64,000 nucleotides of DNA, taken from BACL27 sp964203235 (GTDB lineage: Bacteria > Actinomycetota > Acidimicrobiia > Acidimicrobiales > Ilumatobacteraceae). Location of the stretch: contig CAXNLE010000002.1 of NCBI GenBank assembly GCA_964203235.1, forward strand, positions 744,001 to 808,000. Reading direction: 5' to 3'. Positions within the stretch are counted from its first letter, which is position 1; each line of letters begins with the position of its first letter. The translations under genes and the position numbers were made by a program. Below the pieces are notes generated by a model. It saw only the letters and a program-made list of their open reading frames with translations, was not told the DNA's origin and searched no databases. Shown here in pieces: positions 42,754 through 50,906 of the stretch.

Positions 42754-44484
42754 ATGAGACCACTACCCCTTGAAGAACCTGAAGATTCGCAGCGACTCCT
42801 CGCTAGTCGCTATCGCCTTGGCCGCCAAATTGCTCGTGGTGGGATGGCCGAAGTTTGGCTCGGCACTGACACTTTTTTAGATCGTCCAGTTGCAATCAAA
42901 GTTCTTAAACCGCAACTCGCGAATGATCCAGTAATTGCAGAACGCTTTCGTCGAGAAGCACTTGCCTGCGCCGGTTTAAATCACGCCAACATCGTTGCGG
43001 TCTACGACTCAGTCGAGGATAAAGGTCAACAAGCAGTTGTGATGCAATACATCGAAGGTAAGAGTTTGCGCGAACTTCTAGACCGAAGGAAAAGACTCGG
43101 AGCACTCGTCACAATTCACATGGGCGTCGCAATGGCTAGCGCTCTTGACTTCGCACATCGTGCGGGCCTAGTGCATCGCGATGTGAAGCCCGGCAATATT
43201 TTGGTAACGCCTCAAGGCAGATTTCTTCTTGCTGATTTTGGCATTGCTAAGGCACTGAGCACTGCTGGTGAAGATTTAACTGACGACAACGTCATGATGG
43301 GCACAGCGAAATATTTATCTCCAGAACAAGTGCGTGGAAAACCTCTAGATGGCCGAGCAGATCTATACGGACTGGGCCTTGTAATGTACGAATGTCTCGC
43401 CGGAAAAGTTCCATTTATAGGTGAAACCGATGCAGACACAGCGTTGGCTCGGTTACAACGAGAGCCAACTGATCTTTCTCAACTGAGATCATCGCTCGCG
43501 CCAGAACTTGTACATGTCATTCACAAATTGATGGCAAGAAATCCAGAGCATCGCTATTCAACCGGTCAAGAAACATCCGAAGCGTTAACCAAAGCGATTG
43601 AAGCTCAAAATATTGTGTCTTCAATGACTCCCCCGTCTGGGGTCAAGTCACCGACACCGATAAATCAGCCATTTGCTCATAAAGAATCTTTGATTAGTCA
43701 AGTTTCTGAGTTGCCAGTTGAAGACCGGGCTGAAGATTTTGCTGAAGACTTTATTCAATTACCAGACAAAAAACGAAGGTCGAAAAAGAAAGACGAAAAG
43801 AAACAAAAAGACGAAATGAAAATTAATGAAGCGAAAATTACAGTAAGGGAAACAAAAAAACGAAAGACGCGTTCTAAATCATCAGGTGGCCGAATACGAA
43901 CTTCAACAAAGATTCTAGGCTTGATTGCGATTTTGCTAAGTATCGCGGTGATGTATGTAGCAACTCAGGGTTTTGATCCTTCGCTATTTACTTCGAGAAT
44001 TTCTTCAACTCAAGCAAACTCTGGCGTTGCACCAGTAATTATTTCTCGGGTTGTCAGTTATGACCCAAATGGTCAAGATGGTTTAGAAAACGAAGCCGGT
44101 GTTTGGGCTCTGACCGACAATGATCAAAAAACTGCATGGTCTACAGACTGTTACGCCACGGCATTTTTCGGCGATAAGAAATATGTTGGGGCTTTGATTG
44201 AACTTTCTCAGCCGGCATCTGGTGTTTTAAAAGTCGGCATGCAAAATGGCCCGTGGTCGCTCGAGATCTACACAGCAACTGGCGCTGCGCCGACTTCGCT
44301 AGAGCAATGGGGCGAGCCGACCGCTACCGACTACAACACTCGACGTGGTGTCGCACAATTCATGGTGCCTAGTCAGACGCAATTCGTTTTGTTGATGATG
44401 CGCGAAATTGGAATGAGTGATCAATGCAGTCCAGATAATCCATACCAAGGGTTAATGCAAGATCTTTTTTTTAATGCTGCATAA
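42754..44484 (+). CDS. Membrane Ser/Thr protein kinase with MurJ(Rv3910)-type ectodomain
   Basis: 576 residues. The kinase domain (about 18-285) has all catalytic motifs: GRQIARGGMAEVW, VAIKVLKP (Lys49), VHRDVKPGNIL, LADFGIAKA and GTAKYLSPEQ. A basic juxtamembrane stretch (KKRRSKKKDEKKQKDEMK) leads to one membrane helix (about 385-405). The C-terminal ~165 residues are extracytoplasmic with ISRVVSYDPNGQDG, TAWSTDCY, IELSQP and LMMREI. These match by memory the discoidin-like ectodomain at the end of actinobacterial MviN/MurJ (Rv3910), where it follows a pseudokinase. No PASTA repeats occur. Here the kinase looks active and the flippase part is missing. It may signal cell-wall precursor status to the nearby CwlM-like protein; this is inference. 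Confidence 0.88.
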   Translation: MRPLPLEEPEDSQRLLASRYRLGRQIARGGMAEVWLGTDTFLDRPVAIKVLKPQLANDPVIAERFRREALACAGLNHANIVAVYDSVEDKGQQAVVMQYIEGKSLRELLDRRKRLGALVTIHMGVAMASALDFAHRAGLVHRDVKPGNILVTPQGRFLLADFGIAKALSTAGEDLTDDNVMMGTAKYLSPEQVRGKPLDGRADLYGLGLVMYECLAGKVPFIGETDADTALARLQREPTDLSQLRSSLAPELVHVIHKLMARNPEHRYSTGQETSEALTKAIEAQNIVSSMTPPSGVKSPTPINQPFAHKESLISQVSELPVEDRAEDFAEDFIQLPDKKRRSKKKDEKKQKDEMKINEAKITVRETKKRKTRSKSSGGRIRTSTKILGLIAILLSIAVMYVATQGFDPSLFTSRISSTQANSGVAPVIISRVVSYDPNGQDGLENEAGVWALTDNDQKTAWSTDCYATAFFGDKKYVGALIELSQPASGVLKVGMQNGPWSLEIYTATGAAPTSLEQWGEPTATDYNTRRGVAQFMVPSQTQFVLLMMREIGMSDQCSPDNPYQGLMQDLFFNAA

Positions 44485-44502
44485 AAAAACTAGATAGAAC
44501 TT

Positions 44503-44841
44503 GTGATTTCAAATCCGTTTACTGATCCGAAATGGGCGGATAAGACGCTTCGTTTGATTGATCGCACGGTTGGGTTCGTTCGCGATAAAACAACTCGCCC
44601 GCTTGCAAATCTTGTACGAGCCATCGTGTTCGGAGTGATTTTGATGGTTGCTGGCCTGTTGATCTTTATTTTTGGCTTAATCGGGTTAGTTCGCGCGTTC
44701 AACGAGTTATTAGATGTTTGGTTCACCAGACCAACTGCTGTTTGGGTGTCTTATTTTTTGTTGTCGCTATTGTTTACAAGCCTTGGAGCACTGATGATGC
44801 GTAGGCGACATCGAGCTTCTAATAACTCAAAAAACAAATAA
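44503..44841 (+). CDS. Small membrane protein, unknown (two to three helices)
   Basis: 112 residues. Two long hydrophobic helices (about 41-66 and 76-97) are flanked by a charged N-terminus and a basic C-terminus RRRHRASNNSKNK. GTG start. It lies 18 bp after the kinase gene and 19 bp before trxB in the same direction, so it is probably in the same transcript. It resembles small holin-like proteins found at this place in other actinobacteria, but no family motif decides it. Confidence 0.7.
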   Translation: MISNPFTDPKWADKTLRLIDRTVGFVRDKTTRPLANLVRAIVFGVILMVAGLLIFIFGLIGLVRAFNELLDVWFTRPTAVWVSYFLLSLLFTSLGALMMRRRHRASNNSKNK

Positions 44842-44860
44842 ATTAACGGAAGGCGATTTA

Positions 44861-45817
44861 ATGTCGGCTACAGAAATGACCCATCAAAAAGTAATTATCA
44901 TCGGCTCAGGCCCTGCTGGTTTGACTGCCGCGATTTACACTGCCCGAGCCAATCTCGCGCCACTAGTAATCGAGGGTGAGCCATCTTCGACTTCTGATCA
45001 ACCTGGAGGCCAGTTGATGCTGACGACGGAGGTTGAAAACTTTCCTGGGTTTCCCGAAGGTGTGATGGGCCCCGACTTGATGATGAAGTTTCGCGATCAG
45101 GCCGCGAGATTCAATACAACTTTTATCACCGAAAAAGTCACGAAAGTTGATTTCTCGCAACGGCCATTCACTGTTTGGGTGCGAGACACGAAATACACCG
45201 CTGAGTCAATAATTGTCAGTACAGGTGCACAGTCAATCATGCTTGGATTAGAAAATGAGTCTCGTTTCTACGGGCATGGCCTTTCAACATGCGCCACCTG
45301 CGACGGATTTTTCTTTCGCGGACAAGAGATTGTCGTAGTTGGTGGTGGTGACTCTGCAATTGAAGAGGCAACTTTCTTAACAAAGTTCGCTTCAAAAGTA
45401 ACGATTGTCCATCGTCGCGATAGTTTGCGCGCCTCGAAAATTATGCAAGACCGAGCGCGAAATAATCCAAAAATAGAATTTAAATGGAACTCACAAGTAA
45501 CCGAAATAATCGGCACCAACAAACTTGAAGGAATCGGCTTGGTCGACACCGTGACCGGTGAGAGTTCAAAAATGTCAGTGACTGGATTATTCGTCGCAAT
45601 TGGTCACCGCCCAAACACTGATCTATTTAAGAATATTCTTGACATGGAAGCCAATGGTTATTTGCAAACTCGACCCGGATCGTCGTACACAAACATTGAT
45701 GGAGTTTTTGCTTGCGGTGATGTTCAGGACCACACCTACCGACAGGCGATTACTGCCGCCGGTTCTGGTTGCATGGCGGCAATTGATTGTGAACGTTGGC
45801 TTGAGGCGCAACATTAA
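44861..45817 (+). CDS. trxB: Thioredoxin reductase
   Basis: 318 residues. FAD-binding VIIIGSGPAGLTAAIYTARA is at the N-terminus, redox centre CATC is in STCATCDGFFF, and the NADPH site is VVGGGDSAIEEATFL. The second FAD motif is GVFACGDVQDHTYRQAITAAGSGCMAA. It reduces the trxA product, 91 bp downstream. The trxB-trxA pair left of parBA is standard in actinobacterial origins. Confidence 0.97.
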   Translation: MSATEMTHQKVIIIGSGPAGLTAAIYTARANLAPLVIEGEPSSTSDQPGGQLMLTTEVENFPGFPEGVMGPDLMMKFRDQAARFNTTFITEKVTKVDFSQRPFTVWVRDTKYTAESIIVSTGAQSIMLGLENESRFYGHGLSTCATCDGFFFRGQEIVVVGGGDSAIEEATFLTKFASKVTIVHRRDSLRASKIMQDRARNNPKIEFKWNSQVTEIIGTNKLEGIGLVDTVTGESSKMSVTGLFVAIGHRPNTDLFKNILDMEANGYLQTRPGSSYTNIDGVFACGDVQDHTYRQAITAAGSGCMAAIDCERWLEAQH

Positions 45818-45908
45818 GCGCAAAGATTAACGATTCACTTTTCGTCTCGCCTACCGAGATAACCTAAAAGAGTTCTCACGATAAGTGAGAACTTGACGAA
45901 AGGTTTTT

Positions 45909-46247
45909 ATGGCAGATGGAATAGTCATTCTGACGAGTGCAAATTTTGATGAAACAATTAAGTCTTCGACAACGCCAATTTTGGTGGACTTTTGGGCAGA
46001 GTGGTGTGGGCCTTGTAAGGCAATGAATCCGATTCTTACCGAGATTGCAAAAGAGCAAGCCGGCAAGGTGACTATCGCCAAACTTAATGTTGACGACCAC
46101 GGTGATATTGCACAGCGCTTCAGCGTGATGAGCATTCCGACAATGATGGTTTTTAGTGAAGGTGAAATGAAATTGAAGATGATCGGCGCCAAGGGCAAGC
46201 CTCAGTTACTAGCGGAGATCGCAGAATTTATCCCGACAAAGAGTTAG
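45909..46247 (+). CDS. trxA: Thioredoxin
   Basis: 112 residues. WAEWCGPCKAMNP holds the WCGPC redox site, and SIPTMMVFSEGE contains the cis-Pro. It donates electrons to ribonucleotide reductase, CcdA and peroxidases. AAAGG precedes the ATG. Its 3' end overlaps the probable N-terminus of the CwlM-like protein. Confidence 0.97.
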   Translation: MADGIVILTSANFDETIKSSTTPILVDFWAEWCGPCKAMNPILTEIAKEQAGKVTIAKLNVDDHGDIAQRFSVMSIPTMMVFSEGEMKLKMIGAKGKPQLLAEIAEFIPTKS

Positions 46248-46291
46248 TTTTTGGCGACAATTTTGCGGTTGTCGGCGATCTGCAGCGTCGG

Positions 46292-47209
46292 TTGCATGAC
46301 GCCGAACTTTTAGATTTATCGCTGGTTCAAGTCGGATCATTTTGTGAACTAACAAAATCGGCTGTCGAAGAATTACAACAGCGACGGGGTTTGCTTGTCT
46401 CTGGAGTTTGCGATCAAACCACTTGGTTGACACTTGTTGAATCGTCATTTCAGTTAGGCGACCGATTGAATTATTTATCATCGCCTTTACAACGAGGCGA
46501 CGATGTGGCAGATCTTCAAGAATTGTTGACCCGCACGGGTTTTGACTGTGGTCGCGTAGATGGTTATTTGGGTAAGAAAACTGCAGCTTCACTTAAAGAT
46601 TTTCAGACCAACTACGGCTTAGTTGTCGATGGAATTTGCGGACCAATCACACTTCAAGCACTGCGTCGCGCAAGTCGGCATAGTGGCAATGGTCCTGGTG
46701 TGGGTGTCGTTCGAGAACGCCATACAGCGCCAAAATATAATGATGATCTTGCAGCATTTCGCGTCGTGATTGGCCAATTCGGTGCGCTCGACAACTTGAC
46801 CCATGAGTTGTGCGATCGATTGCGGGCCCAACACACCAACGTCGCGGTTATCCACGATGACGACCCGCATCGACATGCGCAACTTGCCAATGATTTCGCA
46901 GCCAACCTTTATATCGGCATTGAAACTCGCGATAGCCCCAGTTTTGAAATTGCGTACTATCACACAAAGGGGTTTCACTCAGTTACGGGTCATATCTTTG
47001 CAACCTTGGCCGCTGAAGCGATCGAGCGATCAGCGCCTTGGTTCTCGCCCACAGTTGCTGGCATGCGTTTGCAAGTTTTACGTGAAACCACAATGCCTGC
47101 GGTTCTTTGTGGATTAGGACCTTTGCGGGTCATTTATCCCCACGGCGCGGTACTTGCCGATAATCTCGCGAAGTCAATGGCAATATGGGTTAAAACTACT
47201 TCGTCGTAA
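46292..47209 (+). CDS. CwlM-like peptidoglycan-binding pseudo-amidase, start uncertain
   Basis: 305 residues from TTG. Two PG_binding_1 repeats are seen (to about residue 130; the second has LQRGDDVADLQELLTRTGFDCGRVDGYLG and YGLVVDGICGP). A region in the place of the Amidase_3 domain follows. The zinc ligands of a true amidase are missing: VVIGQFGAL replaces IDPGHGG, and LYIGIETRD replaces the ISLHAN-type His. CwlM of mycobacteria occupies this place, is cytosolic and activates MurA when phosphorylated; the same role is likely. The frame extends upstream without ATG, GTG or TTG, and LVFGDNFAVVGDLQRRL (46244 on) clearly belongs to the first repeat. The real start is thus probably a rare codon (ATT at 46226 is one candidate) inside trxA. 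Confidence 0.78.
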   Translation: MHDAELLDLSLVQVGSFCELTKSAVEELQQRRGLLVSGVCDQTTWLTLVESSFQLGDRLNYLSSPLQRGDDVADLQELLTRTGFDCGRVDGYLGKKTAASLKDFQTNYGLVVDGICGPITLQALRRASRHSGNGPGVGVVRERHTAPKYNDDLAAFRVVIGQFGALDNLTHELCDRLRAQHTNVAVIHDDDPHRHAQLANDFAANLYIGIETRDSPSFEIAYYHTKGFHSVTGHIFATLAAEAIERSAPWFSPTVAGMRLQVLRETTMPAVLCGLGPLRVIYPHGAVLADNLAKSMAIWVKTTSS

Positions 47210-47348
47210 TTTGATGGCCAAAAACTAGATTCTGTCGAAAGTTTTCCACAGGTTATGCACTTTTTGTGCAAAGGCTTTGTAAATGTTTACCCATAATGTT
47301 TACCTGAGAGTTAGCAATAATTTTGAAAATTACGTGAACTGAATTGAG
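47210..47348. other. Convergent gap between the cwlM-like gene and parB
   Basis: The gap holds TTTTCCACA (47242-47250, one base off a DnaA box), a short TGCAC/GTGCA hairpin with T5 loop, and two direct ATGTTTACC copies 13 bp apart (47283-47291, 47296-47304). None is a convincing terminator. No coding region is seen. Confidence 0.5.
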
Positions 47349-48311
47349 TTATTCGCTATTTGGTACGCCGTCAGTCATTGCTCGATAAATCCGTTCTAGA
47401 TCATTAAGATCAGCAAACTCAACAGTCATTCTTCCACGACCAGCAGTTGCGACAATTGAGACTTTCGTCGACAGATGTTCGCCAAGCAACTTTTGCAACT
47501 CAACTAATCCAGGAACGGGAAGCGCTGTAGAGGGTATTGATTTTCTGGTCAGTTTATTTTGCTCGTTATTTGAACCGTCAGTTTTGCTTGGGCGACCGGT
47601 TGTGGCTCGCACGGCATCCTCGGTTGCACGAACTGTCCAACCTTCATCGGCGCACCGTTGGGCCAATTTTTCTTGGATAGTTTTATCCTGTACACCCAGT
47701 AGCGCCCTGGCATGGCCGCCTGAAAGTCTGCCACTAGCCAATAGTTGCTGAATTGACGGAGGCAAAGAAAGTAGCCGCAGTGAGTTAGTAATCACTGTGC
47801 GTGTTTTACCGACCCGCTCTCCTACTTGTTCGTGGGTCATCGAAAAGTCATCAAGTAATTGCTTGTAAGCGGCAGCCTCTTCAAGTGGGGTCAAGTCTTG
47901 TCGATGTAAGTTTTCAATTAATGCTTGTTCGACAGAAGAAACATCATCCGTTTCACGAACCAAAGCAGGAATTAGCACTAAACCAGCCTTCTGCGCGGCT
48001 CGCCAACGCCGCTCACCGGCGATCAATTCAAAGGCAATACCAGTTCTTGTGTCAACTTGCTTTAACGGCCTCACAAGAATTGGTTGAAGCACACCAACTG
48101 CTTTAATCGATGCCGATAGTTCATCTAATGAATCTTCGTTAAAATAAGAGCGAGGTTGATTCGTGTTTGGAGTAATCGTTTTAACATCAATGCTTCGCAA
48201 ACCCATGCCATCTACTTGGGCTACATTCTCGTCACCAATTGTTTTATCAACTGAACGACTTGGAATTAATGATTCAATTCCTTTATTGAGCCCTTTGGGA
48301 CGTACCACCAC
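47349..48311 (-). CDS. parB: Chromosome partitioning protein ParB
   Basis: 320 residues. It binds parS and spreads, using CTP, to form the partition complex. NTNQPRSYFNEDSLDELSASIKAVGVLQPILVRP is the N-terminal CTPase part, with the GERRWRAA motif (IAGERRWRAAQKAG). A helix-turn-helix follows (MTHEQVGERVGKTRTVITNSLRLLSLP), then the dimer domain. I start at the first GTG of VVVRPKG (48311; 48308 is also possible), four bases after GGAG. This overlaps the end of parA by 29 bp. Confidence 0.95.
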   Translation of the reverse strand: MVVRPKGLNKGIESLIPSRSVDKTIGDENVAQVDGMGLRSIDVKTITPNTNQPRSYFNEDSLDELSASIKAVGVLQPILVRPLKQVDTRTGIAFELIAGERRWRAAQKAGLVLIPALVRETDDVSSVEQALIENLHRQDLTPLEEAAAYKQLLDDFSMTHEQVGERVGKTRTVITNSLRLLSLPPSIQQLLASGRLSGGHARALLGVQDKTIQEKLAQRCADEGWTVRATEDAVRATTGRPSKTDGSNNEQNKLTRKSIPSTALPVPGLVELQKLLGEHLSTKVSIVATAGRGRMTVEFADLNDLERIYRAMTDGVPNSE

Positions 48312-49101
48312 TAATCTCCTTTGCGATCGCTCGGTATGCCTTTGCTGCTGCCGAGGTTGGATCAAACGTCGTAATTGGCTGTCCGTGAGATGGTGCTTCA
48401 GCAACTCGAACAGACCTAGGTACGATCGCGGTACAAACTTTATCGCCAAAATGTTCGCGAACTTCTCGCACCACATCATCGGCCAAAACCGTATGCGTGT
48501 GCATTACTAGTGCAATATGGCTAACTTGTAGGGTTGGATTAAGCACTTGGCTAACACGATCAACGCTTCGTAATAATTGGCCAAGTCCTTCGAGTGCAAA
48601 ATATTCACACTGAATCGGAACAAATATTTCATTGGCTGCGGTTAGGCCGTTAATTGTTAACAAGCCTAATGATGGGGGACAATCCAATAAGACGTAGTCA
48701 TATTGATCAATTATTGCTTCAATTGCTTTTTTTAACCGTTGTTCGCGACCCATCTCTGAAACCAGTTCAATATCAGCGCCTGCCAAATCCAAATTGGATG
48801 GTGCAATAAATAAGTTCTTGATAGATGTCGGCTCAATACAGTTCTCTAATTTCTCGTCACGCAAAAGAACATCGTAAATCGTTGATTCTAAATCTCGTGA
48901 GTTGATTCCAAGACCGGTAGATGCATTGCCTTGCGGGTCGAGATCAATAATTAAAACCCGATACTCAAGTTCGGCTAATGCTGCACCGATGGTGATGGTT
49001 GTGGTTGTTTTTCCGACCCCACCTTTTTGATTCGCGAATGCAATTATTCGTGGCAGAGGACGGCGTTCCGTAACGCTCGCAGGTTGACCATTATCGCTCA
49101 T
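48283..49101 (-). CDS. parA: Chromosome partitioning ATPase ParA/Soj
   Basis: 272 residues. The deviant Walker A motif is IIAFANQKGGVGKTTTTITIG, Walker B is VLIIDLDPQGNAST, and the later YDYVLLDCPPSLGLLT is also conserved. It moves ParB-parS complexes by nucleoid-bound gradients. The ATG at MSDNGQ is preferred to a TTG seven codons upstream. parS sites lie just upstream. Confidence 0.96.
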   Translation of the reverse strand: MSDNGQPASVTERRPLPRIIAFANQKGGVGKTTTTITIGAALAELEYRVLIIDLDPQGNASTGLGINSRDLESTIYDVLLRDEKLENCIEPTSIKNLFIAPSNLDLAGADIELVSEMGREQRLKKAIEAIIDQYDYVLLDCPPSLGLLTINGLTAANEIFVPIQCEYFALEGLGQLLRSVDRVSQVLNPTLQVSHIALVMHTHTVLADDVVREVREHFGDKVCTAIVPRSVRVAEAPSHGQPITTFDPTSAAAKAYRAIAKEISGGTSQRAQ

Positions 49102-49187
49102 ACTAAGAGCATAATCTCTCAAAGCTTTAGAGCTACGGATAGTGAAATAGCTAGGGGCATAGCTAGCGAAAAATTCACCCTAATATA

Positions 49188-49203
49188 TGTTTCACGTGAA
49201 ACA
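49188..49203. promoter_or_regulatory. parS site 1
   Basis: TGTTTCACGTGAAACA is the exact 16-bp palindromic parS consensus. It lies in the 163-bp gap between parA and rsmG, the likely nucleation site for ParB. Confidence 0.98.
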
Positions 49204-49264
49204 ATTTGTGATCAAATGCTTAATTTAAAGGGTTTTGAGATAGTTTCTGGTGCGTAGGCAAACC

Positions 49265-49885
49265 CTATGAGGCAGTGCTTTCGTCGTCGTCAGAGCCAAA
49301 TTGTTTCACGTGAAACATTGCCACGGCGCCAATTCTTAACGGTCCCTCTAAGCCTAAAGCTCGTACTTGCTGTTGGTCCCATCGAGAATCAGTATCTGGT
49401 GGAGGCTCGCTAATTATGATTGCACCACCTGGTTTGACCAGGTCTCTGGACAAATTGAGTGTTTGAATTGGTGGGCCCAAACCGCGACTCATCGCGACAT
49501 CAAAATGTTTAGCCCAAGTTGAATCTTTAGTCATGTCTGTTATCTCGCAACATTTCACAGTCACTCGATCCACAAGGTTTAGCGCATGAACGGCCCTAAC
49601 TAAAACATCAGTGCGACCAACTCGACGATCAACCAATTGGATGTTCAACAACGGACAAAACAGAGCCACTATCAAACCGGGCACACCCGCTCCACTGCCC
49701 AAATCAACTGCGGTACGAGCCGTATGCGGCACCGCATCAGCGAACCACTTGGCATGACTAATAATCTCTGCAACTGGGGCATTAGATAGCGCGCCGATTC
49801 GCTGGGCTTCTCTCAGAATTCTTTCTAAAACTCGCAGACGTGATGCATCAACTAAATTGGCGTCGCCTAAAGACGGTTCAATCAC
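49265..49885 (-). CDS. rsmG: 16S rRNA m7G527 methyltransferase RsmG
   Basis: 206 residues. The SAM-binding motif is TAVDLGSGAGVPGLIVALF, followed by QLVDRRVGRTDVLVRAVHALNL and VAMSRGLGP. It methylates G527 of 16S rRNA; loss gives low-level streptomycin resistance. GTG start. Its C-terminal codons contain parS 2, and the protein ends in an acidic tail DDDEST. Confidence 0.95.
   Translation of the reverse strand: MIEPSLGDANLVDASRLRVLERILREAQRIGALSNAPVAEIISHAKWFADAVPHTARTAVDLGSGAGVPGLIVALFCPLLNIQLVDRRVGRTDVLVRAVHALNLVDRVTVKCCEITDMTKDSTWAKHFDVAMSRGLGPPIQTLNLSRDLVKPGGAIIISEPPPDTDSRWDQQQVRALGLEGPLRIGAVAMFHVKQFGSDDDESTAS
49302..49317. promoter_or_regulatory. parS site 2
   Basis: A second exact TGTTTCACGTGAAACA, inside the 3' end of rsmG, where it encodes part of AMFHVKQF. 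It is 114 bp from the first site. Confidence 0.98.
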
Positions 49886-49937
49886 AACTCAAAACTACAC
49901 AATAAAACTAAACAAAATTCACTTAATTTTGTGAGTT

Positions 49938-50867
49938 TTACGATTCTGAAGAATCGTCAGTGTCGTCACTCTCATCGGTGTCATCGAATTCTACTGAAGA
50001 TTCTAGAGTTGAAGCCAAAGTCACTACTACCCGACGAAACGGATCAGTGCCTTCAGAGCGAGTCGCAATTCCTTCACTGTCAACAAGTGCGTCGTGCACG
50101 ATCTTGCGGTCAGATGAGTTCATTGGCTCTAACGCTCGTGCCTGACCAGAAGTTTTCACATCAGCAGCAACTTTTAGTGCAAACCGACTTAAGGCTTCAC
50201 GACGCTTTTCGCGATAACCAGCAACATCAACTCGAAGTCGAGTTTCGTGGTCACCTAACCGACGTTGACTCACAACGCGAGTTAAATCTTGCAGAGCCAA
50301 AAGTGTCGCACCCTTGGTGCCAACTAAAAAGTTAAGATCATCGCCCAATACATCGATGTCAATATTTTCGCCTTCAACTTTTGACGACACTGAACCTTTT
50401 AGGCCGGCTGCCGTGACGAGCCCTTGCAAAAATGTAGTTGCAACATCACTCACAGTGGTTGGATCAACCGGTGGTAACTCAGCTCGAGGTGTACGCTCGC
50501 GCGGCGCTTCGCTTCGATTTGAACGCTCAGGTCGAGGTGATCGAGACCCTCGTTCTGGACGTGGACCACGATCGTTTCGATCTGTGCGTTTAGGCCTGGC
50601 ACCTCGCTCATTACGTGTTGTACTTGGTCGAGCTGCTCGATCGGTTGTCGGTTTGCCGCGACGATCGCGGCGGTCGGCTTTGGCCCGAACTGAGTTTGGT
50701 TTAATACGAGCACGCACTCTGGCTTCGCCACGAGTTCTGCCGAAAAGTCCTGCTTTCGGCTCTTCGACGATTTCGAATTCTGCATCTCCGTCGTCAACTC
50801 CTAAACGATCAAGTGCCAAAGCTTTTGCGTCATCAATTGTCTCTGCTGTTGTTTCTACCCATTCCAT
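49938..50867 (-). CDS. khpB: KhpB/Jag RNA-binding protein
   Basis: 309 residues. The Jag-N domain (1-52) has EWVETTAETIDDAKALALDRLGV. A long Arg/Gly/Pro/Asp-rich linker (about 60-135) follows. Then come a KH domain (DVLGDDLNFLVGTKGATLLALQDLTRVV, about 165-205) and an R3H domain (REALSRFALKVAADVKTSGQARALEPMNSSDRKIVHDALV, about 220-270). The end is acidic. KhpA/KhpB bind RNA and affect cell division and envelope growth. It sits between yidC and rsmG as usual. Confidence 0.93.
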   Translation of the reverse strand: MEWVETTAETIDDAKALALDRLGVDDGDAEFEIVEEPKAGLFGRTRGEARVRARIKPNSVRAKADRRDRRGKPTTDRAARPSTTRNERGARPKRTDRNDRGPRPERGSRSPRPERSNRSEAPRERTPRAELPPVDPTTVSDVATTFLQGLVTAAGLKGSVSSKVEGENIDIDVLGDDLNFLVGTKGATLLALQDLTRVVSQRRLGDHETRLRVDVAGYREKRREALSRFALKVAADVKTSGQARALEPMNSSDRKIVHDALVDSEGIATRSEGTDPFRRVVVTLASTLESSVEFDDTDESDDTDDSSES

Positions 50868-50906
50868 AATTCAATTTCCCTTCGGTTGTTTTCTAAAATT
50901 TGTGGA

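Noticed and set aside
48312..48479. 56-codon longer ParB start
   Set aside because: It reads back through parA and has no ParB similarity. GGAG before GTG at 48311 marks the start.
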